A DNA stretch of 64,000 nt from Physcomitrium patens (Eukaryota; Streptophyta; Bryopsida; Funariales; Funariaceae): contig NC_037273.1 in the NCBI RefSeq assembly GCF_000002425.4, forward strand, positions 2,586,904-2,650,903, read 5' to 3'. This document shows, piece by piece, positions 33,724-44,110 of the stretch. Made by a program: the position numbers and the translations under genes. Every line of letters starts with the position of its first letter. Position 1 is the stretch's first letter. The notes beneath the pieces were generated by a model. The model saw only the letters and a program-made list of their open reading frames with translations, ran no database searches and was not told the origin of the DNA.

Positions 33724-34104
33724 TGTCATGGACACAGAAATAAAGGCTCGAGATCTAACAAGAAGTTCAAGAAGAATTGGTAAGAACTAGATTAATCAGA
33801 TGAATACAAGAACAACACCAAAGAGGTGAGCTAGAGCGCCAAGAGATGTATTGTCGAGACTGAAGAACTCTTCAGCCTTGATTCTAATATATACTGCTAT
33901 TTAGGAAGCTTCTTAAGTAACTTCCATCAACTAGGAAGCTTTTCAAGCAACTTCCACCAACTAAAAAGCTTCTCAAGCAACTTCCATCAACTAAGAAGCT
34001 TCTAGAAGGTTCCAAAGACTTACTTCTAGAAGGTTCCAAAGACTTACTTCTAGAAGGTTCTAGAAACTTATCTCTAGAAGGTTCTAAGTACTATGTCCCT
34101 AACA
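33724..34104 (-). repeat. 5' LTR of B3 (family B)
   Basis: 381 bp. Minus sense order: TGTTAGGGAC start, an array of TTCTAGAA-type and 30-bp AGGAAGCTTCTCAAG-type repeats, TATA box near 33,890, predicted RNA start 33861-33851, end CCATGACA. The 3' LTR is 61 bp longer, mainly through one or two extra 30-bp units and an extra TTCTAGAA unit. Confidence 0.9.
33903..34092 (-). promoter_or_regulatory. Heat-shock-element array in B3 5' LTR
   Basis: TTCTAGAAGGTTCTAGAA at 34048-34065 fits the heat-shock element rule TTCnnGAAnnTTCnnGAA perfectly over four units. Further GAAgcTTCtaGAAggTTC-type arrays lie at 34010-34040 and 34075-34085. The array sits immediately upstream of the LTR TATA box. Binding by heat-shock factor is inferred from the motif only. 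Confidence 0.6.
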
Positions 34105-34335
34105 CCTACTAGGCTTGTTCCATGTAGGGTTAGAAAATGCTCTTGATTGTCCCATTGGTATGGAGGATACTTGGTTCGATGACACTAGTAGAACATATCG
34201 TTGATGTCACGTATGGTGGTATAGCTTGTAATGGAGTGACATTAATTGGCCCCTGAATATTAGCACTCGAATTGGCCAGTGTTTCTAACATCCAAGATGA
34301 CTAAATATTAATAAAATCTTTTTCATTCATATTTT
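34105..34335 (-). pseudogene. gag relic, upstream part of the 27,830 zinc-knuckle relic
   Basis: Minus strand: MNEKDFINI, then MLETLANSSANIQGPINVTP and IPPYVTSTICSTSVIEP, followed after a frame change by AFSNPTWNKPSR at the B3 junction. Beyond 34,335 the sequence is a repeat C end (TGTCGTGTTGTAACACGAC, minus sense). Confidence 0.55.
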
Positions 34336-34359
34336 TACTATATAGTCGTGTTACAACAC

Positions 34360-34977
34360 GACAACGGTTGAATTGAGGGTTATTGAGGTTTAAGTGATTT
34401 AAGGTCTTAGAAAGTAGAATTTTAGGTCCAGTGAGGATTTTCAAGATTTCTTACAATCTACTAATTGGATTGCAGTGAAATTTGTGTGAGAGGATATTAG
34501 ACTTGTTTTTCTATGTGTATGAAAATTTTGAGATCAATCAAACGATAAAAAAGAGAGATACTGGCTCTGAGAGATTGGCATCAAGGTTGGAGAAAGAGGC
34601 CGACTAATATCCTGAGCACGTTTTTGAGGTTATTGTCTTTTTGGTAATTCCGATCTTTTTCAAAAAATTGTGTTAATTTTTAACTTAATTTTTAAGAAGT
34701 GTGCAAAATTTGAGTTAAGATCAATGGTTCATTCATTAATTATTGAGATTTAAATTTGTTATAGAAATTACTAGAATTTGGTTAGGATTTGATTTAGGAT
34801 TAGGATTTGGTTTAGAATTTAGAATTTTATTAGGGTTTGATTTAGGGTTTAAGATTTAGTTAGAATTTGATTTAGAATAAGAATTTGGTTAGGATTTGAT
34901 TTGGGATTAGGATTTGGTTTAGGAATTAGAGTTTGGTTTATGACTTAAGATTTTATTAGGATTTGATTTAGGGTTAA
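34360..34977 (+). repeat. Repeat C copy C3, left part
   Basis: Matches 14,985-15,500 of copy C1 (TTGAATTGAGGGTTATTGAGG start) and then runs into a degenerate GGATTTGGTTA-type tandem. Interrupted at 34,978 by element B4; continues at 41,129. Confidence 0.7.
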
Positions 34978-35381
34978 TGTCATAGACATAGAAATATATG
35001 CTCGAGATCTAACAAGAAGTTCAAGAAGAATTGGTAAGAACTAGATTAATCAGATGAATACAAGAACAACACCAGAGAGGTGAGCTAGAGCTCCAAGAGA
35101 TGTGTTGTCAAGACTGAAGAACTCTTCAGCCTTGATTCCAATATATATTCCTATTTAGGAAACTTCTCAAGCAACTTCTATCAACTAAGAAGCTTCTAGA
35201 AGGTTTCAGAGACTTGCTTCTAGAAGGTTCTAGAAACTTCTCTCTAGAAGGTTCTAAGGACTATATCCCTAACATCGTCTATCAACTAGGAAGCTTCTCA
35301 AATAACTTCCATCAACTAGGAAGCTTCTAGAAGGTTCTAGAGACTTGTTTCCAGAAGGTTCTAAAGACTATGTTCCTAACA
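34978..35381 (-). repeat. 3' LTR of B4
   Basis: 404 bp; starts TGTCATAGACA (plus) and ends TTCCTAACA. Its predicted RNA-start segment (TTGTCAAGACT at 35105-35115) is the best-preserved family B version and matches the B1 priming site perfectly. Confidence 0.9.
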
Positions 35382-35438
35382 TCACCCCCTCCTTTTGGCT
35401 TTGAGGTCTCTAAGAAGCAATGTTGTTGTTAATCAATA

Positions 35439-35786
35439 TCAACGCAAGAAAATGAAGATCTGTCGCATAACGTCTACTATGAATTCCAACTGTTGTTCAC
35501 GAGGCAAGTGGTTCATCGACCCTTGAAGCCAACGGTAGTGGCCCACGCCTTTGACTTTTGACCAAGTATGAACTTTCGTGTCTTCATTGTAAAATTGCCC
35601 TACAAACACACTTTCTAGCTGACCATTGTAAGTAGGCTCGATCTCAAATACAATCACTAGTGATCGGTTACTCGGTATCCTTTGTCGTCGTCGTGGTGTA
35701 GGCGGTTCTTCATCTTGGGGTCGCCTTCGTGAGCTAGTCGGTTGAGATAATCTGACTAGCATAGTATCTATCTCTTGGCTATCCAT
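35439..35786 (-). CDS. ORF3 of family B chromovirus, function unknown
   Basis: Open ATG-to-stop frame of 115 codons between the pol stop (35918) and the polypurine tract (35396). N-terminus MDSQEIDTMLVRLSQPTSS, then a basic and proline-rich stretch (RRRPQDEEPPTPRRRQR) that could be a nuclear-localisation or nucleic-acid-binding segment. A more hydrophobic C-terminal half follows with VIVFEIEPTYNGQLESVF, HYRWLQGSMNHLPREQQ and VMRQIFIFLR. No signal peptide or transmembrane helix is evident. I do not recognise the family. It is open while gag and pol of the same copy are broken, and B3 has a copy of identical length, so it is a genuine component of the family rather than a chance ORF. Confidence 0.6.
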   Translation of the reverse strand: MDSQEIDTMLVRLSQPTSSRRRPQDEEPPTPRRRQRIPSNRSLVIVFEIEPTYNGQLESVFVGQFYNEDTKVHTWSKVKGVGHYRWLQGSMNHLPREQQLEFIVDVMRQIFIFLR

Positions 35787-35917
35787 ATCAAAAGACCAAA
35801 CTATGGCTACTGAAAAAATTCTACTTTATCTTGGAGAAAATAACTACATCAACTACCAATTTTGGTGGTGCTCTCTCTCTTTCTTATATTCTTGAGTGAG
35901 CAAGCTTCAGAAGGAAG

Positions 35918-38900
35918 CTATCGTCGAACCGGCTTAGGTTTATGAGGATGTTGTTGATGAAACTCCTATACCTTCTGTGTCACATTGGCAAGATTTTCAG
36001 CTGGCTCCCACGTTTGCTCATTAATGTCATGGTCGCACCAATGAACAAGTTACTCCAACTTGCCCCACCTTCATTGTGAATCCAATATCTTTTTGACCTC
36101 ATATTCCTCATGATTCTCGATTTCAATATTAGGTGGTGGACATTGTACTCTTCTAGGAAAAGTTGACTCTCGATAAGGCTCCAACAGAAAAATATGAAAG
36201 ATTGGATGTACCTTCATAGAAGCTGGTAATTCCAGATGGTATGCCATTGGATTGATTTGCTTCTTGATGATAAATGGTCCCAATCTTCAATAGTCCAACT
36301 TATCACATGGTTGCTTGGTCTTGATATTTCGTCAAAGAAGCCATGCTTTATCTCCAATTTTGAAAGTAGGAGCTTGATTCCAAAATCTATCTACAGATGC
36401 CTTATAAGATTCTTGAGCGGATTGTAATTGAAGCTTCAACGTAGTTTGAAGCTCAGATTGTTGCTTCGTAAATCCTTCAACTGGTGGATTGTTATTTGTT
36501 GACAAACTCAATAAATTAAGCTTCGGATGATACCCATAGTTGAAAAAGAATGGCGTGTATTGAGTCGACGCATGGAGGGTGTTGTTATATGCAAACTCAG
36601 CGAGCGACAAATATGCAGTCCAATCATCTTGTTGATAGTTGATGCTGCATCGTAAGTATTGTTCCAAGACTTGGTTCACCTGTTTCGTTTGGCCGTCAAT
36701 TTAAGGATGAAAAGCCGAAGAAAGCTTCATATCCACCTTCAATATTTCAAAGAGAGATCTCCAAAACTTTGACACGAACTGGGTTCCTCGATCTGATACA
36801 ATATCATCTGGTAGTCCATGATATCGATACACATTATCGAGAAAGAGCCTTGTTGTGACTTCACTAGACAATGTCTTCTTACAAGAGATAAAGTATACCA
36901 TCTTTGTAAGCTGATCTACCACGACAAAGATGCTGTCAAATGAGTTCGATGATGGGAGGTCCGTGATGAAGTCCATGGAAACTGAAGACCATGGTCGACG
37001 TAGAATCGACAATGGCTGTAGGAATCCATAAAGGCGATGCCGAGGATTCTTGAATCTTGAACAGATGTCGCAAGAGAGGACAAAATCTTTCACATCCTTC
37101 TACATTTGGGGCCACCAAAAATCTCGAGAAATAAGTTCCAAGGTCTTGTTGAATCCAAAATATTCCACAGTTCGAAAATTGTGGCGAGATTGAAGAACTC
37201 GGAGTCGTGCTAGTCCTTTTGGAATATACAACCGCTCCTCAAAGTATAAAAGATCTCCCTCTACCTTAAACTTGTCGTCATTGGCACGCTGTTTGATATC
37301 AATGGCTATTGAATCTTCAATGGTCACGATACTTATCTGGTTCAAGAAGTCAACATCAATTGGTACAATAGTAGAGCAAAGCTGAAATTGCTCTAGCTTC
37401 AACAATGTCGTATATTATTAATCAAACGCTACTTTTCTAGCCTTTGGTACAAGATATGATCTCCTTGATAAGGCATCACATAGTCCTTGTTGCTTTCCAA
37501 GTCGATAAGTGATAATAAAATCGAACCTAGATAGCAACATACTCCACCGAGCTTGACGTCGATTTAGAACTCGAGCCGACATGAAATACTCCAAATTCTT
37601 GTGATCTGTATACATGGTCACTAGGTGTGCAGCTCCTTCAAGAAAGTGATGCCATTCTTAGAAAGAATCCACTATAGCAAGCAGTTTCTTATCGTAGATC
37701 TTATAATTGATTTCAGCAGCAGAGAAGTTTCGAGAATAAAATGCAACTAGATGGAGCTTCTTGTCTTCTCCCATTTGTGAAAGTACAACTCCCAAATCAA
37801 AATCCAAAGCATCAGTTTCTAAATAGAAGGCCTTTGTAAAGTCTAGATGTACCAAGATTGAAGCCGTAGTAAATGTCGTCTTCAAGTCTTGAAACGCCTT
37901 CTCTGTTAGAAGTCTCCATTTCACCTTATCCTTGTATGTCAACCGAGTGAGAAGAGCAGCAACTTGAGAGTAATTTTTGATGAAGATCCGATAGAAGTTA
38001 GCAAAACCAAGAAAGCATTGTACGTCTCTAACCGTCTTTAAAACCTCCCAGGACACGATTGCTTCCACTTTCTTGGGGTCCATCTTTAAGCCTTCTCTAG
38101 TTGCACCGAACCCCAAAAACTCCATCACTATTTGGTGAAATAAACACTTCTCCAACTTGGCATATAGCCCTCGCTCGCATAGTTTCTTCAAGACCAAATG
38201 AACGTGCTTTTCATGTTCTTCCTCGTTTTTGGAGAATATCAGAATATCATCTAAGTAAATGACAATGAAATTGTCAAGGTGCTTCCAAAAATGTCATTCA
38301 TCATATGTTGAAAGATTGCTGGAGCATTAGTAAGACCGAAGGGCATGACATTATTCTCATAATGACCATACCTTGTACAGAACACTGTCTTCCACTCATC
38401 TCATTCCTTGATTCGTACGAGGTTGTAAGCTCCCCTTAGATCAATTTTTGTAAAGATCCTTGTACGTCCAAGTTATTCTAAGATACGAGAAATCAAGGAT
38501 AACGGGTAACGATTCTTCTTTGTTATCTTATTGAGGCCTCCGTAGTCCACGCACATCTGCAATGAGCCATCTTTCTTCTTCACAAATAAGATGGGTGCTC
38601 CAGTTGACGATTTTGAATGACGGATGAAGTTCTTGGCTAGATTCTCATCGATGTACTTTTGTAACTCCGCCAACTCCATCTGCGATAGATTGTAGATTGG
38701 GCCAAAAGGCGGTTGTGCTCCTTCCTGCAGGTCTATGGCACAATCATATGGTCAATTTTCAGTAACATGTCGACATTCTTCTTTTGAAATACGTCTTTAA
38801 AACCCTTATATTGCTCTGGTATACTTGCTATTGAGATCTTCTCCTCGGTAGTCAGAGCCGCATAAATGACAAACGATGTGCCTTCCTTAGATGATCTTAC

Positions 38901-39455
38901 AAATGCTCTTGCTCCAATAAATAAAGATTTCTCTATTCAGGGTTTTCTACTAGGCTTGCTCTTGGGTGGTTTTGTACAAAAGGTCATCTTCCGCAACCTC
39001 CAACCTATGAATGGATTATGCTTTTTCAACTAGGAAAGGCCAAGAATAATAGGATTTGATGGAGTTCTGATAATATTGAAAATAATATGACTACTATGGC
39101 CTTTAAACGACACTTCTATAGGTTCTGATTCATGGATGACACTACCAGACAATAAAGGTCGCTGATCTGTGACCTCAATGTGAACATGTTTGGATTTTTG
39201 AACTAAAGGGATCTTATGATGCTTTGCAAATTCTTCATCTAAGAAACAAGCAGATGCTCCTGAATCTAATAATGCTAAGGTTCTCTGTTTTTGAGGGCCA
39301 ATAAACAAAAGGATTTTAAAACAAAGGGCAGGTTGAGTAGAAAGAAAGGAACTTGGTTGTTGTTGTGATATTTTACTGTTCAGCCGCATGATTCCTATTG
39401 TGGCTGGGCATCCTCGTTTTCTTGAATAAATGTACCCCTGGTCCTGACAGTGCAT
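35918..39455 (-). pseudogene. pol: pol of B4
   Basis: -1 frame relative to gag. Protease LLDSGASACFLD is intact. RT carries [18 protein letters not shown]; a frame change occurs between 39,030 and 38,680, and the same 1-nt deletion as in B3 (ATTTTTGGAAGCACC, about 38,290) precedes the YLDD region. RNase H (TDALDFDLGVVLSQ) and integrase (SDRGTQFVSKFW) are readable. An in-frame TAG at 37102-37100 follows FWWPQM, at the same codon as in A1. A stop also lies near 36,690 (HP.IDGQTKQVNQVLEQYLR) and the chromodomain (EEYEVKKILDSQ) is broken. Ends at TAG 35920-35918. Confidence 0.87.
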
Positions 39456-40420
39456 CGATTTTACTTCTTGAGGTAGTTTTCAACTTTGTGGCCTTCTTTA
39501 CCACAATACAAGCATAGACCTTCCTCTATACGCCACTTTTTTTCTTCTAGACTAAGAGATTTGACACGTACTGCATCAATTTGCATGTCTTCTACGTGTG
39601 AATGTGAATTCACCCTGCTTGCTGATATAATTGGGGCGTGGCGAACCATATGTTATCTTGAGCGTTGATCTTGGCAACGTTGAAATAGGCAGTTAGCACA
39701 CTTCACAGCTTGACTAATAGCTTCGTTGAGCATTCACGGATCAGGAAGAGTTAACAATAAATCCTTCACATCGTCCCTTAAATCCCAATAGAATTGACTC
39801 ATCAATGCTTCTTCATCCCAATTGATGTCGCATTCTAATTGCTTGAAGTCCAATGCATAGACTGATGTAAAGCGCATCCCTTGTCCTAGTGACCGGATCT
39901 TTATTGTAGCCCATCAAACCTTGTCGTGTTCACCAAATGCTTCCGCAAATACCTCCAAAAAGGTTTCAAAGTTGTTTAGTATGGATGATCGTTTCTCAAA
40001 CAAAGGAGCAAACCATGATAGAGCTTATCCTGTAAGTAAGGTTCCAACAAGCCCAATACGTGACTCCTCCGTTGGATAGCATTCGGGCTGTAAAACTATT
40101 ATCAACATGATTTGATTGATGAATCCTTGAAACTTGGAATGCATACTATCGAACTTTTTCGAAAGACTAACTCGGGGCTCCTTATGTTGTAGAACTAGCG
40201 GTGCTTGTCGAATCTGAGGCAAAGTTACTTCTCCAAGTGCAAAAGTTTGAAGCTAATGCAACCTAGATTGTACCATCCTAGATGTTCCATCATTATGAAG
40301 TCTTGCCACGACTCCTTCAAAATCTACAGTTTTTTGCGATAACGTAGCGAGGGCATTCATGATATCATCCAACTTGGACTCCAAACTTTCCGTCATACTA
40401 ATGTCTTGGTCTCCGGCCAT
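39395..40420 (-). pseudogene. gag: gag of B4
   Basis: 342 codons, the same length as B3, from ATG 40420 (MAGDQDISMTESLESKLD) to TAG 39397-39395, no net frameshift. The TAA after LLTG (near 40,027) is shared with B3. The zinc knuckle reads CLYCGKEGHKVENY, so its last cysteine is lost. A further TAA follows KK at 39,461. Confidence 0.85.
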
Positions 40421-40687
40421 TCTAAGAGAAAGACAGAAATGACTCTACAAGAAGACAATATTGGTTTAGGGGAGGGTACTCCGCAATCTCTAAAATGCCT
40501 TAAGAGCTTCAAGAAAAGGAGTAATCTACTCTCTTCAAGAAGAATAAGACTCCAATATTGTAACAAAAGAAGTATAAGTTTAGAGGAGGGTAATCTGCAA
40601 TCTCTAAAACGCTAGTACATCTTCAAGCAGAGGGATAATCCACATTCTAACGAGGAAGAAACTAGCTCTCATATCTAAGGTGAGTGC

Positions 40688-40698
40688 AATCTTGATAA
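40688..40698 (-). other. Candidate self-priming site of B4
   Basis: TTATCAAGATT in minus sense, 2 nt from the LTR; relative to B1 (TTGTCAAGACT) it has two transition changes. Pairing with the B4 RNA start is therefore imperfect. Confidence 0.4.
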
Positions 40699-40700
40699 AT

Positions 40701-41128
40701 TGTCATGGACATAGAAATAAAGGCTCGAGATTTAACAAGAAGTTGAAGGAGAATTGGCAAGAACTAGATTAATCAGATGAATACAAGAACAACACTAGAG
40801 AGGTGAAGTAGAGCTCCAAGAGATGTGTTGTCGAGACTGAAGAATTCTTCAGCCTCGATTCCAATATATATTCCTATTTATGAAACTTCTCAAGTAACTT
40901 CTACCAACTAAGAAGTTTTTAGAAGGTTCTAGAGACTTGCTTCTAGAAGGTTCTAGAAACTTGTCTCTAAAAGGTTCTAAAGACTATATCCCTAACATCT
41001 ACTACCAACTAGGAAGCTTCTCAAGCAACTTCCATCAACTAGGAAGCTTTTAGAAGGTTTTAGAGACTTGTTTCTAAAAGGTTCTAGAAACTTGTCTCTA
41101 GAAGGTTCTAAAGACTATGTCCCTAATA
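40701..41128 (-). repeat. 5' LTR of B4
   Basis: 428 bp; plus sense TGTCATGGACA to CCCTAATA, where the final CA has become TA. It contains an internal CCCTAACA near 40,990, so the upstream (U3) repeat array is partly duplicated, as also in the 3' LTR (near 35,270). TATA box near 40,865, RNA start 40838-40828. Confidence 0.9.
40870..41115 (-). promoter_or_regulatory. Heat-shock-element array in B4 5' LTR
   Basis: Perfect TTCnnGAAnnTTCnnGAA at 40941-40958 and multiple partial units to 41,110, upstream of the TATA box. The 3' LTR has the same perfect element at 35218-35235. Confidence 0.6.
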
Positions 41129-41830
41129 GTTAAGGTTTGGTTAGGATTTAGTTAGGATTTGATTAGGATTTGGTTAGGATTTGGTTAGAATTTGGTTAGG
41201 ATTTGATTTAGGATTAGGATTTGGTTAGAGTTTGATTTAGGATTTAAGACTAGGATTAGGATTTGGTTATGATTTGATTTAGGGTTAGGATTTAGGATTT
41301 GGTTAGGATTTGATCTAGGATTAGAGTTTAATTAGGATTACATTAGGATTTGATTTAAGATTTAGGATTTAAGATTAGGGTTAGGATTTTGTAAGGATTT
41401 TATTTAGGATTAGAGTTTAGGATTTAGTTAGGATTTGATTTAGAATTTAGGATTTGATTAGGATTTGATTTAGGATTTAGGTTTTTATTTGAGTTTTTTT
41501 AGGATTTAAGATTTAGTTAGTTTTGGCCTAAAGTTTGAATGAAGTCTAATAAGATTTCAACTAAGATTAAATTAAGATTGAATTGAGATGTATTTAAAAT
41601 ATATTTGTAATAATTCTAATAATCTTTAAGATTTCTTATTGTTTCTTTGGAATTCTTTTGAGATTTCTCTGAATTTGATAAAAGCTTATTTAGCATTGTT
41701 AGTGTTCTATTAGAATTGAGATTTTGTTGTTGTAATTTCCATTCTACCTTCCATAACCAAGTGCCCGGAGCATTCTCAAGCAAGACTTCACGTATTACGA
41801 CAGCATTGACTTCTACAAGATATTTTTTAT
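41129..41830 (+). repeat. Repeat C copy C3, right part, with telomere-like tandem
   Basis: Begins with the GTTAA target duplication, continues about 400 bp of degenerate TTAGGATTTGG/TTTAGGG-like units (41,140-41,520), then ends with a block (GTGCCCGGAGCATTCTCAAGC near 41,761) matching 15,546-15,565 in C1. Confidence 0.65.
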
Positions 41831-41883
41831 AGAAATAGATACATTAGACTTTATCTAAAGTACAATTTTGTTACAAATGAGAG

Positions 41884-42336
41884 TATCATAGACATACATA
41901 TTTACTTTGATAATTATTTAGATAATAAGAATAGATAGAAGTAAATTAAAATAAATAAATTTAATAATATCTTATAAAAAATTATCTTGTAATCTTTATA
42001 AAAGTAACTTTTATTTTATAGGTATTTTTAGTTGATTAATAGGATAAAAACTTGGCCAAAAAAATAGTCATGTATCACACATGTTGATAGCTTGTGATTT
42101 AAGCTAATTAAGTGATATAAATTAGATATATGTAATAAAAATTAGACATGTATCATACAAATTAGACACATATTGGAGGTCCTATAGAATGTCAGCATAT
42201 AGTTTCTAATTAGATAGTATATTTAAAGGTAAGAATAAAGTTTTTTTAATTCTTGTCAATTTTTTTTTATTTTTAGTCTAACTTCAAAAGTCACTAATTT
42301 TTTTTTTTTTTAAATAGAAATTTTAATTTCTTTTAG

Positions 42337-42378
<42 letters not shown>

Positions 42379-44110
42379 TTATATTTATATATATATATAT
42401 TTATTTATTTAATTTTAGTTTTTTTTCTTTCAAAAACTTCTTACTTATTTAGTTGTATTTATAAAGTTTTTTTTCTTCACAAAGAATAAATGACAAGCTT
42501 TATTTAATAGTTTTTTATTCAAGAACCTCATGTATTTTATGATAATACATGTTTTAAAACATTGCCAAGCTTGTTGAAGCATATCTATGTTAAGATCTAT
42601 ATTCAAGATCACTTATTAGCCAAAAAAACAACAAAGATTGTTAAATGCTCTTTCTAGGTATTCCTATCTTGCATCAAAAGAAAGATATGCAACTTTTGAT
42701 CAAGAACAAACAATTCTTTTGAAGCCAAAGAAAATTTATCTTTAAGTATTAAAATCAATATTGATCATTGATTCAAATTTTTTTAATCAAATTCAATCAA
42801 GTTTGTCTTTAAATATTTTTGTTTATGATATTAAAAATAATTTCTTTATTTCTTATGATACTTCTAAGTTTGAATTTAAAGACAATATTTTCTATTTTTA
42901 GAGGTATTTATGTATACTTCGAGATGAAATATAATTAAATGTTCTTTAAGCTAGTCATAATTTCTCCATTGCAAGACATTTTGGATACAATAAAATGTTG
43001 GAATTCATCTCAAAAGATTCTTTGTGGCTTCAAATATGTAAAGAAATTAAAGACTTTATATAATCATGTAAAACTTACTGAAAATCAAATATTCCTTATG
43101 ATTGATTTTATCAATTTCTTCAACCATTATCTATATCAAAATAATTATGGTCTTTTGTTTTTATGGATTTTACCACAAATCTTCTAATCTCAAATTCTTA
43201 TAACTTTATATTTGCAATAGTAGATTTTTTTTATTAAGATAAGATATTTTATATAATATAAAAAATCTATCACAAGTAAAGAAGCAACTTATATTTTATT
43301 AATAATATTATTTCTATTATGGATTGCCAAAGAATATTAAGTTTTTGGAGAATTCTTTTTAAGATATTGAAGGTGGATATAAAATTTTCTTCAGCTTTTT
43401 ATCTTTAAATTAATAGTCAAGTAGAATGAATAAATTAAGTTTTGAAATAGTATTTGAGATTAACCATCAACTACTACTAGGATAATTTGACAGCTCTTTT
43501 GCCATTAATAGATTATTTTATAATAATATAAAAATTTTATTTATTAAAAAAATATTTTTTATACTAATTATAATTATCATCTATAACTTCATGTTTTTGA
43601 CATTTTAAAAATTAATAATCTTACAACAAAAGATTAAAAAAATATTTGTTAGGACTATATGCAACAATGAATAAACAATTAAAGGAAGCTCAAAAATAAC
43701 AAAAGATCAATACAAATACATATTCTAAAGAAAAACCTCAATTTCATGTTGGCAACAAGATATGATTACTTTGTCATAATATCAAAACTATTTGCTTTTA
43801 AAAAAACTTAAAATATTATAAATTGATATTATTTTCTATTTTTAAATACATCAATTCAATTGAATATTGATTACACCCACAAGAGCTTATGAAGATCCAT
43901 CTTATATTATATATGTTTTTTTTCCAGCCATATAAGATAATTGATATACTTAAAAGAAGATAAATGTCAACAAATAATTACCTCTCCTTTTGAAATTTAA
44001 ACTTAAAAAAGAGGTATATCATAGATATAATTAATACTATTATATATTTATAAGTGAGTAAAAATATGTGAAACTTATAATATCTTAAAAAGAACTTTTA
44101 TAGGCATAGA
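41884..44110 (+). mobile_element. Decayed family A relic A3, plus strand
   Basis: LTR start TATCATAGACATACA (TGTCACGGACATACA in the solo LTR) at 41884, extending to about 42,400. Next comes RNase H-end sequence from about 42,525 (matching A1 1840-1700), integrase (42,900-43,700) and the start of the chromodomain region (to about 44,000). Gag, protease and most of RT are deleted. C-to-T and G-to-A changes are so dense that no domain stays open beyond short stretches. The right end is an abrupt change to GC-richer DNA. Confidence 0.75.
42337..42400. repeat. (AT)n microsatellite
   Basis: Interrupted AT dinucleotide tract inside the A3 LTR-derived sequence. Confidence 0.95.

Larger units (their letters stand above)
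27993..34104 (-). mobile_element. Complete family B chromovirus insertion B3
   Basis: 6,112 bp on the minus strand with two LTRs (33724-34104 and 27993-28434) flanked by CTTAC (27988-27992) and CCTAC (34105-34109), a 5-bp target duplication with one C/T difference. Internal order: priming site, gag, pol in the -1 frame ending in a chromodomain, ORF3, polypurine tract. It interrupts the gag relic at 27,830/34,335. Many in-frame stops and an RT frameshift make it inactive. Confidence 0.92.
34978..41128 (-). mobile_element. Complete family B chromovirus insertion B4
   Basis: 6,151 bp on the minus strand. LTRs at 40701-41128 and 34978-35381; perfect 5-bp target duplication GTTAA at 34973-34977 and 41129-41133. 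Inserted in the tandem part of repeat C3. Internal order as in B3: priming site, gag, pol in the -1 frame, ORF3, polypurine tract. gag and pol are broken, but ORF3 is open. Confidence 0.93.
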
